Source: Bacteroidales bacterium (GTDB taxonomy: Bacteria > Bacteroidota > Bacteroidia > Bacteroidales > F082). Taken from it: a stretch of 64,000 nt of DNA. Positions 18,501 to 30,300 of the stretch are shown here, in pieces; position 1 is the stretch's first letter; each line of letters begins with the position of its first letter. A model generated the notes under the pieces. The model was not told where the DNA came from, made no database searches, and saw nothing but the letters and a program-made list of their open reading frames with translations. The stretch is taken from assembly GCA_016290215.1 (NCBI GenBank), contig JAEETH010000005.1, forward strand, positions 1 to 64,000. Direction: 5' to 3'. Position numbers and translations under genes: made by a program.

Positions 18501-21500
18501 ATGAACAAAAAAGTTTACATCTTTCTGCTGATGGTGCTATCCCTTCCATTGGCAATCATGGCCCAAACGGCCGTAGTTGTTGACGGAGACCATCCCTTCT
18601 TCGACAATTTTGAAGGCACTGCCTGCGAATGGGAATTTGTGAACGGCGAATCCACCAACGCTTGGTGTTGGGGAACCGCCACCAGTAGCGGCGGCCCCCA
18701 TTCCGTCTACATTTCCCAAGACGGAGGTGAAACCAACACTTACAACATGAGTGCAACCACTTGGGTGTATTTCTGGAAACTCGTTACCCTCGAAACCGCT
18801 TCCTATCGTTTCACTTACGACTGGAAAAACCTTGGTGAAAACAATTATGACTACATTCGTGTCGGTCTGCTGCCAAGCTCCACGGACCCCACACAAGGCT
18901 CAGGATTGCCCTCGGGTTGGATTTCGCTTGACGGCGATGCTACATTATCTAATTCTTCCAATTGGACCACCAAAAGTGTCATCAGAGCCAATATCACGGA
19001 AGGAACCTATAAGATGGTTTTCGCTTGGCGCAACGACGGCGGAAGTGGAAGCAACCCTCCTGGTGCCATCGACAATGTGAAAATCGAAAAATTGGCACTT
19101 GACAGTCACACTTATTTGGTACAGACCTACAACAATGACTTCATCATGGGCAACGGTTCGAATGTGAACATCGCGGATGGCAAGGTGGCCTCACAATATA
19201 AGATGGCCTCCGTCGTCGACTGGGCTGCGACTACCAACCTGCCCCAAAACCTGAAAGGCCACCAAGTGGTGACTTGGCGCAACTACGTCTATTGCGTGGG
19301 TGGCCGTAACTCCAACCCCGTGAGTACCGTTTATTATGCCACGCAACAAACTAATGGCATCTCAGGCTGGACTACCCTTAACGCTCTGCCTCAACCCTTA
19401 CAAGACATGGCCGTGGTAACCACGCAAACCCACATGATTGTTATCGGTGGTCGCAACAACGATACCGTGAGCGACAAGATTTATTCGGCTGCCATCAACG
19501 ACGACGGCTCCATCGCGGCATGGGAGGAACTCTCCATCAGCCTGCCCCAATCCTGCTGGGGCGCTCGCGCCGTGGAAGCCTTGGGTAACCTATATATAAT
19601 AGGTGGCGCCAACACCGATACCGAAAACGATGCCACCGACAAGGTGTATCGCCTCACCGTGAACGCCATCGGCGAAGTGACGGGCATCACCGAAATGAAC
19701 AGCTTGCCCGAAGCCCGCAACGGTCATGCCGTCACCGTATACAACTCTAAGATCATCGTCACCGGCGGTTACGACGCTTCGTTCACCCCAAAGAACACAG
19801 TGTATAGTGTCGCCGTCAACCTTAACGGCAACCTCGGCACTTGGCAGACCAAGGCCGCCCTGCCCAACGCTGTCTATGGCCACAGCACCGTTTGCACCAA
19901 CGGCATCATAGCCGTCATCGGTGGTAAGGAAGGCACGTTGGAAAGCAACAAGTTCATCTATACCGATGCCGATGCCACCACTTATAACTGGCAGCTCTCC
20001 GACATCCAACTGCCTGAACGTTACACCGAAGGTGCCGCCTTCGCCTTTGGCAACAAGATTTTCTACTGCGGCGGCATCAACCTTTCGGGCAACCTCAACA
20101 ACGCCGTGCGCTTCATGGCCGTGAACCCCTCCACCACCCTCGCTGGCCATCCCGTTTTCGTCAGCTGGCCCTTCAATGTAGGTACACCCAAAGTGATGGA
20201 CGAGTTGAACTATAGCCTGACCAACACGACCTCTTACACTTACGAGATTCTTTACCGCACAGCTTCTGATGAAAACTTGGTGTTCAGCAACTGGACCTCA
20301 GCCGGTACTAACCTACCCGTGGTCGTTAACCAAACCAAGAGCTTCATCCAGTACATGTTCCGCATTACCTCCACGGGTTCAACTGCCTTCTCCATTGATG
20401 ACGTTACCCTTACCATGAGCGGCTACAGTCAATTGGCCGGCAATCTGAATTGGATTACCGAACTCACCGCCGAAAATAGTCCATACTTGGTGACCGAAAC
20501 CATCAGCTTCACCTCGGGTACGCACAACATTGGCCCGGGTGTTACCATCTTGTTCATGCCCAACACAGGGTTGAACATCGGAGCAGCCAATGTTAACTTC
20601 AACGGCACAGAGGCCAACCCCATCCTGTTGACTGCCTACGAAGCCGGCAGTGGCAGTTGGAACGGCGTATACTACCAAGATGCCAGCGACAACAGTGGCC
20701 TCTCCTCAGTGATGGAATACACCACCATTGAGAAGGCTGGCAACGGCGAGAACCACGCCAACCTGCGCTTATACTACACCAACCAACCTTCTGTCATCAA
20801 CCACTGCTCTTTCAACCTGTCCTCAACCGACGGCATTTGGTGCTATTGCACAAATTATTCATACTCAGGTCCAACCATGACCGACTGCACCTTTGACGGA
20901 AACGCTACAAACGGTCTGTACCTGCAATACAATAGTTCACCTATATGTAACTCTTGTACGATGAGCAACAACAACAATGGCCTCTATATGTACGAAAGCT
21001 ATTGTTCCCCGACCTTGGATGACTGCACGATGACGGGCAACGCTTTCGCGGGCATTAATTACGCCTCCAACTACTTCGGTGCCACCTTCACGGGTGTAAC
21101 TTCCTCCGACAACCTGTACGGTCTTTATTCCTGCACACCCAACCACTCCTTTACCTTCGACGAAAGCGTTATCGCTTTTGCCGACAACGGTTCTGACATT
21201 GCCATGGCTGGTGGAACCATCAGTTCCAACCAGACCTGGAACTACTATGCCAATGGTTATGCTCTTTTGGGCAATGTAGAGGTTTTCGGCGGTACGCCTA
21301 AACTTACTATAGTTTCTGGCAATACCATCAAGGTACAACAGAACTGCTGCCTTTATGTGGGTCGCTACGACTATCAAGGTGGAATGCTCTATGCCGTGGG
21401 CACGGCGGATACCCCCATCACCTTCACTTCACTGAACGGTGAGGTGGGCGGTTGGTCTGGCCTTCGTTTCCGAGACGGCAGCGACAACAGTTCCTCCTCC

Positions 21501-24344
21501 TCGATGCGTTATTGTGTAGTGGAGAATGCCACTCTCAACCTCTATTCCGAATACACTAACCAGCCCAGCGTGATGTGGTGTACCTTCCAGAATGCCACAG
21601 ACCATAACGTTTACCTGTATCAAGCCAGCATCAGTTTGGAAGGTTGCACCCTGAAAGATGCCCCGAGAGGCTTGTCGGTGGACTACTATTCCAATCCCAC
21701 GGTGGTTTCCACGACCTTCGAGAACCACAGTGAGGCTTGCGTTCGTTTCTACAATAGCGACAACACTTCAGTGACCTACGCTGGTTGCACCATGAAGAAT
21801 TCGCAGTATGGCATTTGGGAGAGTTCACCCAATAGAGATTTCGACTTCACCAATACGGTTACTTTTGAAAACAATGTCGCTAACATAGCCGTGCCTTATG
21901 GACAGATTAATACGCATACTTGGGCGGCAAGTACGTACGCTGTTCTCGACCACATTTGGGTAAACAATGGTACGCTGACGCTGTCTCCTGGAACTGTATT
22001 GAAGTTTTCCGAAAACAACGGGTATCTTTCCATTGAGAACTATGGTAATCTTATTGCCGAAGGTACGGCCACACAGCCCATCACTTTCACTTCGCTGAAC
22101 GGCGAGGTGGGTGGCTGGTATGGCCTCCGTTTCTACGACGGCAGCGACTACAATGCAGACCAATATTCCTCGCTGAAGCACTGCATTTTTGAGAAGGCCA
22201 ATGAATACAACTTGCTCGTGCAATACACCGCCCAACCTTCGTTGATAGAGAATTGCATCTTCCGCAATTCAGCTACGAAAGGTGTTTACATGTATGATAG
22301 TTACAACACCTTTAACAACTGCACTTTTGAGAACAACGGCGAATATCCGCTCTACTACAACAATGGCCATTTTGTGGGCGAGTTGAACGATTTGACCTTT
22401 ACCGGCAACTTGCTTGACGGTGTAGTCGTGAACGGTGGTCATATTACAGTGGATCGTACTTGGAATGCCTATACCTACTTCATCTTGAATACCATGCATG
22501 TGGGACGTTATATTAATGATTCGCCGAATCACAATCGTTTGACACTCATGCCAGGAACGACCATCAAAGTCGCAGAAGGAAAGAATATAAATATCGCAAT
22601 TGATAACTATTGTGGCGAATTGTACGCTGTTGGAACAGCCGAACAGCCCATCACCTTCACATCGATGAATGGCGAGGCAGGTGGTTGGAATGGTCTTGTT
22701 TTCAATGGTAGGAGTGATGATTTTGAGAATCCTTATTCCTTGCTGAAATATTGTGTCATAGAGAAGGGCGGTTCCTACAATTTGTACATAACGGGAACCG
22801 TGCTGCCAGAAATTGAAAACTGTGTGTTCCAAAACTCGAATGGTTATGGTCTCCGCATCGATAACGAGTATAGCCAGACCATCAAGAATACAGTGATAAG
22901 AGACAATGCCTCACATGGTATCTATGTCTACTATAATGACACACCATTCATTGTAGGCGGCTCACCAGAATATGCCTGTAGCATCTACAACAACGGCGGC
23001 TATGCCGTGTATCAGAATAGCTACGCAAACAACAACATGACTTACAACTTCTGGGGCAACATCGATGCCGAATACATCGACAATAACATGATTTACGACA
23101 AGCAGGATGATTCGTGGCGTGGCCGTGTCACCTTTGAGCCGGTGAGCTGGTTCCCCGTGGATAACTTCGGGCATCTGCAAGGCACCTTTGCTTATGGTGA
23201 TAACAAACTGATGTCTAACCGACAGATGAACGTCATTGACGAGGAAGAAAATGTGTTGGTCACTGCCACCACCAACGGCAACGGCGTATTCAACTTTAGC
23301 AACTATGCCGTGGGAGTCTACAACACCTTGGATAACGACTTCGGTGTAGATATTTTGGCTGGTGTAAACGCCACCGACGCTTTGTTGGTCATGCGCCACT
23401 TCGTCCACTTGGACACGCTTGCTTACAACTATGCCACCGCCGCCGACGTGAACGGTAGCGGCACCATCAACGGCACCGATGCCATGCTCATCCTGCGCCG
23501 CGCCATCGACGAGGAGTTCCCCATTGGCAATTTCTACTACTACAATCCCAACGGCATCAGCGTTGAAGGCAACACCTGCACCTACGACTTGAGCTTCCTC
23601 TGTTACGGCGACGTGAACGGTTCCTATACGCCCGCCACCCGTGACAACTCCATCGAACTGATGACCGAAGGGCAGATAGTGGCCGATTCCTATCAGGAGA
23701 CAGAACTGTCCGTCAACATCAAGAACGCAGTTGAGATGGGTGCCCTTACCTTACGTTTTGCCTATCCCGAGGAATACCTTGAGATTGAGGATGTGGTACT
23801 TGCTGCAACAGGCGAGAGCCTCATCTTTAGTGCTAACGAAGGCATGTTGACTACCGCTTGGTTCAGCCTTGAACCTATTGCATTAGCTGAGAATGACGAG
23901 CTTATCTTAGTTAAAGTGCGCACGAAAGACCTGAGCAACATTGAGGAGCCTGTCGTCTTCAGCTTGAATGCCTATTCCGAGTTGGCCGACGGCAGTGCCC
24001 AAGTGCTTGACGACGTGGTGATTGCCATGCCAGCGATTATCACCGAAACCCTCGGCATGAGCGACAATACGATGGATGCCACCAACTTGACCATTTATCC
24101 CAACCCCGCCAATGATATCTGCCGTTTGAGCTATCAATTAGCTGAAGCAGGTCGCGTGACCGTGTCGGTTTACAATTTGATGGGCGAGAAGGTGATGGAT
24201 GGTGCCGACTTCCACCAGGAAGAAGGTCAGCATGAGCTGTGCCTGAACACCTCATCACTTGCTGTCGGCATGTACTGCTGCCGCATCACCTTCGAAGGTG
24301 AGAACAGCTGGACGAAGACCACTATGTTAATCATTGAAAAATAA
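18501..24344 (+). CDS. T9SS-exported Kelch / beta-helix protein with dockerin-like module
   Basis: The protein has 1947 residues. A signal peptide ends IMAQ (about residue 22). A choice-of-anchor-J jelly-roll covers 25-200. Kelch-type repeats (about 247-550) show VIGGRN, IIGGAN, VTGGYD and VIGGKE motifs. A long right-handed parallel beta-helix region (about 667-1520) carries the recurrent phrase PITFTSLNGEVGGW. A dockerin-like pair occupies about 1611-1674: the second loop, DVNGSGTINGTD, has the calcium-ligand spacing of dockerin type I, while the first (GVNATDALLVM) is degenerate. A cohesin-like beta-sandwich covers about 1724-1845. A T9SS type A sorting domain (1861-1947) begins TIYPNPANDI and ends in an Ile-Glu-Lys tail. 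It is the first gene of a three-gene operon. Beta-helix plus Kelch suggests glycan or surface binding; no catalytic residues were recognised. Confidence 0.88.
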   Translation: MNKKVYIFLLMVLSLPLAIMAQTAVVVDGDHPFFDNFEGTACEWEFVNGESTNAWCWGTATSSGGPHSVYISQDGGETNTYNMSATTWVYFWKLVTLETASYRFTYDWKNLGENNYDYIRVGLLPSSTDPTQGSGLPSGWISLDGDATLSNSSNWTTKSVIRANITEGTYKMVFAWRNDGGSGSNPPGAIDNVKIEKLALDSHTYLVQTYNNDFIMGNGSNVNIADGKVASQYKMASVVDWAATTNLPQNLKGHQVVTWRNYVYCVGGRNSNPVSTVYYATQQTNGISGWTTLNALPQPLQDMAVVTTQTHMIVIGGRNNDTVSDKIYSAAINDDGSIAAWEELSISLPQSCWGARAVEALGNLYIIGGANTDTENDATDKVYRLTVNAIGEVTGITEMNSLPEARNGHAVTVYNSKIIVTGGYDASFTPKNTVYSVAVNLNGNLGTWQTKAALPNAVYGHSTVCTNGIIAVIGGKEGTLESNKFIYTDADATTYNWQLSDIQLPERYTEGAAFAFGNKIFYCGGINLSGNLNNAVRFMAVNPSTTLAGHPVFVSWPFNVGTPKVMDELNYSLTNTTSYTYEILYRTASDENLVFSNWTSAGTNLPVVVNQTKSFIQYMFRITSTGSTAFSIDDVTLTMSGYSQLAGNLNWITELTAENSPYLVTETISFTSGTHNIGPGVTILFMPNTGLNIGAANVNFNGTEANPILLTAYEAGSGSWNGVYYQDASDNSGLSSVMEYTTIEKAGNGENHANLRLYYTNQPSVINHCSFNLSSTDGIWCYCTNYSYSGPTMTDCTFDGNATNGLYLQYNSSPICNSCTMSNNNNGLYMYESYCSPTLDDCTMTGNAFAGINYASNYFGATFTGVTSSDNLYGLYSCTPNHSFTFDESVIAFADNGSDIAMAGGTISSNQTWNYYANGYALLGNVEVFGGTPKLTIVSGNTIKVQQNCCLYVGRYDYQGGMLYAVGTADTPITFTSLNGEVGGWSGLRFRDGSDNSSSSSMRYCVVENATLNLYSEYTNQPSVMWCTFQNATDHNVYLYQASISLEGCTLKDAPRGLSVDYYSNPTVVSTTFENHSEACVRFYNSDNTSVTYAGCTMKNSQYGIWESSPNRDFDFTNTVTFENNVANIAVPYGQINTHTWAASTYAVLDHIWVNNGTLTLSPGTVLKFSENNGYLSIENYGNLIAEGTATQPITFTSLNGEVGGWYGLRFYDGSDYNADQYSSLKHCIFEKANEYNLLVQYTAQPSLIENCIFRNSATKGVYMYDSYNTFNNCTFENNGEYPLYYNNGHFVGELNDLTFTGNLLDGVVVNGGHITVDRTWNAYTYFILNTMHVGRYINDSPNHNRLTLMPGTTIKVAEGKNINIAIDNYCGELYAVGTAEQPITFTSMNGEAGGWNGLVFNGRSDDFENPYSLLKYCVIEKGGSYNLYITGTVLPEIENCVFQNSNGYGLRIDNEYSQTIKNTVIRDNASHGIYVYYNDTPFIVGGSPEYACSIYNNGGYAVYQNSYANNNMTYNFWGNIDAEYIDNNMIYDKQDDSWRGRVTFEPVSWFPVDNFGHLQGTFAYGDNKLMSNRQMNVIDEEENVLVTATTNGNGVFNFSNYAVGVYNTLDNDFGVDILAGVNATDALLVMRHFVHLDTLAYNYATAADVNGSGTINGTDAMLILRRAIDEEFPIGNFYYYNPNGISVEGNTCTYDLSFLCYGDVNGSYTPATRDNSIELMTEGQIVADSYQETELSVNIKNAVEMGALTLRFAYPEEYLEIEDVVLAATGESLIFSANEGMLTTAWFSLEPIALAENDELILVKVRTKDLSNIEEPVVFSLNAYSELADGSAQVLDDVVIAMPAIITETLGMSDNTMDATNLTIYPNPANDICRLSYQLAEAGRVTVSVYNLMGEKVMDGADFHQEEGQHELCLNTSSLAVGMYCCRITFEGENSWTKTTMLIIEK

Positions 24345-24350
24345 GATGCC

Positions 24351-27300
24351 ATGACACGGAAGATAAAAATTCTCATTCTGCTATGCTGCCTCTTCCCATG
24401 GATGCGGGCAGTGGCCGACCCCATCAATACGACGGTCGGTCGTGGCTCGATTTGCCCCAATAATGAGGTCGTGATTCCCGTCACGGTAAGCAATTGCAAT
24501 GGTGTGGCAGCCATCAGCTTGGCTTTAAGTTTTGACAACACCAAAGTCAACTATGAAGGCTACCAAAACGTGAATAGTGCCGTCTCCACGATGCTCGTCA
24601 ACCAGAGCAACGGCATGATATATATGACTTGGGCTAACATGAGTGCCGTCAACATAGGTGACGGCACGCTCTTGGAGCTTCGCTTTACTGGACTCAATGG
24701 CAATACCAACCTGAACTGGAACACGAGCCAGTGCGAGTACAGCGATGTTTCAGGAACAACACTGCAAGCCAACTACTACAACGGCTCGGTAACCGTGTAT
24801 GGGGTGCCGGACATTACCTCTCATCCCACCGACCGCAGCCTTACCGAAGGCCAAAGCACCTACTTCGATGTGGGTGCTTCGGGCCAGGGTTTGAATTACC
24901 AATGGCAAGTCAAGACCCTTACTGGTAACCTTTGGCAAGACTTGACCAACGACAGCCATCACAGCAGTGTGAACAGCTCGAGGCTGTATGTGAACAACAT
25001 CACCATGGAGATGGACGGCAACCAATACCGTTGCGTGGTCAGCGGCACCTGTCCCTCGCCTGTGACCTCAAATTCAGCCCTGTTGAAGGTTGAACAGTTT
25101 ATACCTACCATAGTGACTTCTGTGGGCTCTGTCAGCACCTGTCCCGACGAGGCTTTCTCGGTGCCCATCACTGTAACCAACTGCAATAACGTGGGTGCCA
25201 TCAGTTTAGCCTTGAATTTCAATGGAAGTGTGGTGACCTATCTCGGCTATGAGAATGCTAATGAGGAGTTGGCTAACGGCACCATGCGAGTGAATGCCGC
25301 TCGTGGAACGGTGTATCTTACTTGGGCATCGAGCAACCATCCACTCAACATCGGTGACGGCACTTTGGTATCGCTGGTATTCAAGTCTGCTTCGAACGAG
25401 TCTTCCTTGTCGTGGAACACGGCACAGTGCGAATATGCCACTCTTGCGGGCAATACTCTGCCTACTTCCTACAATAATGGCCATCTTTCAATATATTATT
25501 CACCGAGCATCAATTCCCACCCGAGCGACAGAACAGTTGAGGAAGGCAGCAATACCAACTTCTCCATCAGCGCCTCGGGACAAGGGCTGAGCTATCAGTG
25601 GCAGATGAGCCAAGACCAAGGTATCTCATGGGAGACTTTGAGCAATAATAATCATTATAGCAACGTCAATAGGAGTACGCTTAACGTCAATAACGTGGAG
25701 GCTACGATGGAAGGTTTGCGTTACCGTTGTGTTGTGAACGGCACCTGTGAGCCTGCGGTGATTTCCAACTATGGCACCTTGCACGTTATAGGTGCCAATC
25801 CGACCATTGTCACTACAGCGGGCAGCATCAACACCTGCTCACAAACTGAGTTCGGTATCCCAATTTCAGTGACCCACTGCAACAATGTAGGTGCCATCAG
25901 TTTGGCATTGTCATATAATACCAACATAATGACCTACGCAGGCTATGAAGGCCTGAATCCAGAGTTGAGCAACGGTCAATTGCAAGTAAACGCTACGCAT
26001 GGAATGGTCTTCATCGCATGGGCCTCTACTGCTGGAGCCAACGTGGGTGATGGCAACCTGCTTACCCTCAACTTCACGGCACTTTCGGGCACAAGTGGCT
26101 TGAACTGGAACACTTCCTATTGCGAATACGCCAATCCGCATGGCAATCCCTTGCCGGCCAGTTATGTAAACGGAAACGTCTCCGTTGGTGATTTGAGCTT
26201 CACTATTACAACCCAACCGACCAACCAAACCGTGACGATGGAGGAAAACACTACCTTCACCATTGCGACCAATGGCCCGACTAACGGTTTCCAGTGGCAA
26301 GTCAGCCATGACGAAGGTGCTTCATGGAACAACATCAGTGTGAATGAACATTATGCTAACCCGACATCCAATACATTGAATGTCAATAATGTACTACTTG
26401 GAATGAATGGTTACCGTTACCGTTGCGTAGTCAGAGGGTCGTGTGGCGTACAATATTCATCGGTGGCTATTTTGACCGTGCAGTTGCCTGTGAACTACTA
26501 TGAAATCGTCCTTTCCGTAGAGCCTGAAGAAAGTGGTACAGTCAGTGGGGCAGGGGCACACGAAGAAGGGGAGAATTGTACGGTAACGGCCACACCTGCC
26601 ATGGGCTATGATTTTGTCAACTGGACGGAAGACGGTGTCGAAGTTTCTCAAGATTCCGCTTATACCTTCATGGTAGAAACGAACCGCGACCTTGTAGCTC
26701 ATTTCACCTTACAGGAAATTGACATTGTCGCTAATGTGGTTCCTATCGGGAGCGGTACCGTCAACGGCGCAGGCACCTATCTTTATGGTGACCACGTGCT
26801 GCTGACCGCCATTCCCAACACAGGTTATGTGTTTGACAACTGGACTGAAAACGGTGAAGTGGTTTCGACCAACCAAAGTATCAGTTTTACGGCACAAACC
26901 AACCGGAATTTGGAAGCGAATTTCTCGGTGCTGCAAGTCAACATCACGGCCATCCCTGTACCTGCCAGCAATGGTAGCGTTTCTGGTGCTGGCACTTTCC
27001 CATACGGCACTAATGTCACCTTAGTGGCTCTTGCGAATGAAGGTTTTCAACTCGGCACTTGGACTGAAAACGACTCTGTGGTCTCAACGAGTGACACGCT
27101 GACCTTCATTGCCGAGACCGACCGCAACTTGGTGGCCAACTTCATCATCAAGCAGTTGAACATCACAGCAGTATCCGATCCTACAGAAGGCGGAACCATC
27201 ACGGGTGCAGGTGCTTACAACTATGGTGACCCCGTTGTCCTGACAGCTACTCCGCTTGGCCAATTTGAGTTCCTCAACTGGACAGAAAACGGAGAGGAAA

Positions 27301-30300
27301 TTTCCATGGAACCCACCATCAGTTTCACTGCCTACAGCCATCGCAACCTGGTGGCGCATTTCTTCACCACCATTACTATTGCTGCCACGACACAACCAGA
27401 GGGAAGCGGTGTTATTTCGGGTTCTGGCACATACAATTATGGCGATCCTGTCACCTTAACCGTATTGCCCAACACTGGCTACACTTTTGTAAATTGGACA
27501 GAAAACGACACGGTTTATTCGACGAATAACACCATCAGTTTCACGGCATACCGAAACAGGAGCTTTGTGGCCAACTTCGACATGATTATGCATCACATCA
27601 GCGTGACGACCAACTCAGAAGAAGCTGGAACGGTATCGGGCGGCGGCGACTATCAGGAAGGCACTCAGGCAACCGTTGTGGCGCAACCCAATGAGAGCTA
27701 TGGGTTTTTCCGTTGGACGGAAAACGGCGCGAGTGTGTCCCTTAATCCGAGCTACACCTTCATGGTTTGGAACGACCGAAGTTTGGTGGCCGAATTTAAG
27801 AAGCAAATTATTGATACGGTGGCCTATTCTTGCGATGCTTTTTCATGGCACGGCCATACCTACACTAGCAACGGCGTCTACTACGACACTTTGACCAGTT
27901 ACTTGGGCATCGACAGCATTGTGGCTTTGCATCTGACCCTTTATCCTTCCTATCATTTCGAATTCAACGAATGGGATTGCTCCGAATACTTATGGGAAGG
28001 CACGCTCTATACCGAAAGTGGTGACTATTATAGGGAATACCAGACCATACATGGCTGTGACAGCACCTTGACGCTGCACTTGGGCATCGACCCCGTACAG
28101 CTTGGCAACTTCACCTATTTGTTGCCCACCAACGGTTTTCCGTTCACTTCGTTGCCGGTATCCTTCTCATGGGAGGCAGTTATGGGGGCCTATTATTACG
28201 ATCTGTATATATGGGATGCTGACGAGCAAATGCCGGACGATCCTTTTGTCGCCAATTTGACCAGCCCTAATTACAGTACAACAGCCTTGCAGAACAATAA
28301 CAACTACAAATGGTGCGTAAGAGCGAGGAACGCCTGCCACGAAACCATGTCTGGCGAGAGGACTTTCCTCGTCAGCATCGCGCCGTCGTTGACAGTCAGT
28401 ACGACTAATATCGATTACGGTGAATTGTCCATGAATCAAAGCTCCACGTATTCCGTCGGTGTCACCGGTGTCGTCCTTGAAGATGAACTACAGGTTGAAA
28501 TCGTCGGCGAGGATGCTGACATGTTCTCGTTTGTTGAGGCTTCGGGATGGCACAATTACAACGGTGGCATACTGTTGGTCACTTTTACACCAACAGAGCC
28601 TCGTTATTCCTACGATGCAAGTCTTGTGGTCACAAGCGGAGGACGGACAGCCACCACGACCTTGACAGGCAGCCTCACGAATCTGTTGTCCTTTACCACT
28701 TTGGTTCCTGAGGAGATTTATTCCATGGGTACCCCGATACCGATTTTCGGCACGGTGCACGATTGGAACAATGATCCTGTTGAGGATGTTGAGGTTGAAG
28801 TCAACGTGTTTGTCATGGGCATGAAACGCAGTTTACAGGCAGTGTCTGATGGTAACGGACAATACTCGGTATTGTTTGAACCGATGGCAGGTGAATCAGG
28901 ATATTACACCGTCAATTCAGGCAGAGCAGGGGGGAGCAGCAATGAAATCCACGACTCGTTCAATATCCCGGGCATCTCGATAGTCAACGTGAATCAAATC
29001 GTTAGAACGGTGACAATAGACATTCCGGTAGCCGACTCCATACTCGTCAAGAACAAGAGTAACCTTCCTGTCAACGGCATCACCCTATCGACCACTCAAG
29101 CTCCTTCAGGATGTGTCATTACTTCATCACATACATTGGACCTCAACGGACTTGAAGAAGGTTATCTCCACTTTACGATATCAGGGTCGGAACTCACTAC
29201 TGGTAATACTTATCAAGAGGTGAGACTGGCTGTCGATGGCACAAGCGCTGGCAGTACTGCGAGCACCAGTTTCAATATGTGGTATTACTGTATCGAACCA
29301 AGAGGTGCGCTTGACGTGTTGCCGAAACACATCACCACCACCATGACCAAAGGCGGCAGTAAGATTGTTGATGTCATGGTGACCAATAATGGTACTGGCC
29401 CGACGGGCACGATTTCGATCAGTCTGCCCGACTTCGAGTGGATGTCGGTAGTCGGCAACGACACGATGTCGTCACTTGCAGTGCACGACACGGCCTATTT
29501 CTCCTTGCGTCTGTCTCCAGGTCAAGACGTGCCACTTGTGCCATACTCTGGTGTCATTGGTGTCAACAGTGAGCGCGGCGATAATGTGGCGGTGAACTAT
29601 AACATCACAGCCGTGTCAGATTCGACAGGTAACTTCGTGATTGATGCCACCGACGACTACACCTACAATGGCGATGGACGTCATCTTGCAGGTGCATACG
29701 TCACCGTGAAAGGCTATTATTCCCTCGAAACTGTGGCGGCGGGCTTTACCGACTCAACGGGTGTATTTACCGCAAGCAACCTTCCCGAGGGCTATTACAG
29801 GGTGAAAGTATCAGCCGAAAGACATGCCGAATACAACGGCATTATTGAGATTACGGCAGGTGAGACCAACAACTTGCAAATCTTCATGCAATATCAGGCT
29901 ATCACTTATTCATGGAATGTGATCCCGACCGAGATTGAGGACGAATACACTTTCGACCTTGACGTTGTGTTTGAGACCAATGTTCCTGTACCCGTCGTCA
30001 CACTCGACTATTATGGAATCCATCCGCTCGAGTATGGCGAGAGTGCCGATTTCACGCTTATTGTGACCAACCACGGCCTGATTGACGCTTATGAGACAGA
30101 ATTGACCTTCTTGGACTCGGATGAATACGTGTTTGTACCGCTATACGATATCATTGACACCGTCCCGGCGCAAACCACCGTTTTGGTTCCTGGAACCTAT
30201 AGCCGTCCAGAAACGAGAAACAGAGTAAATCGCGGCTCTTGCACACCTATCATCTATAGCCATAGTTATTATTATTGCAACTTTGAAAGACAATGGGTAC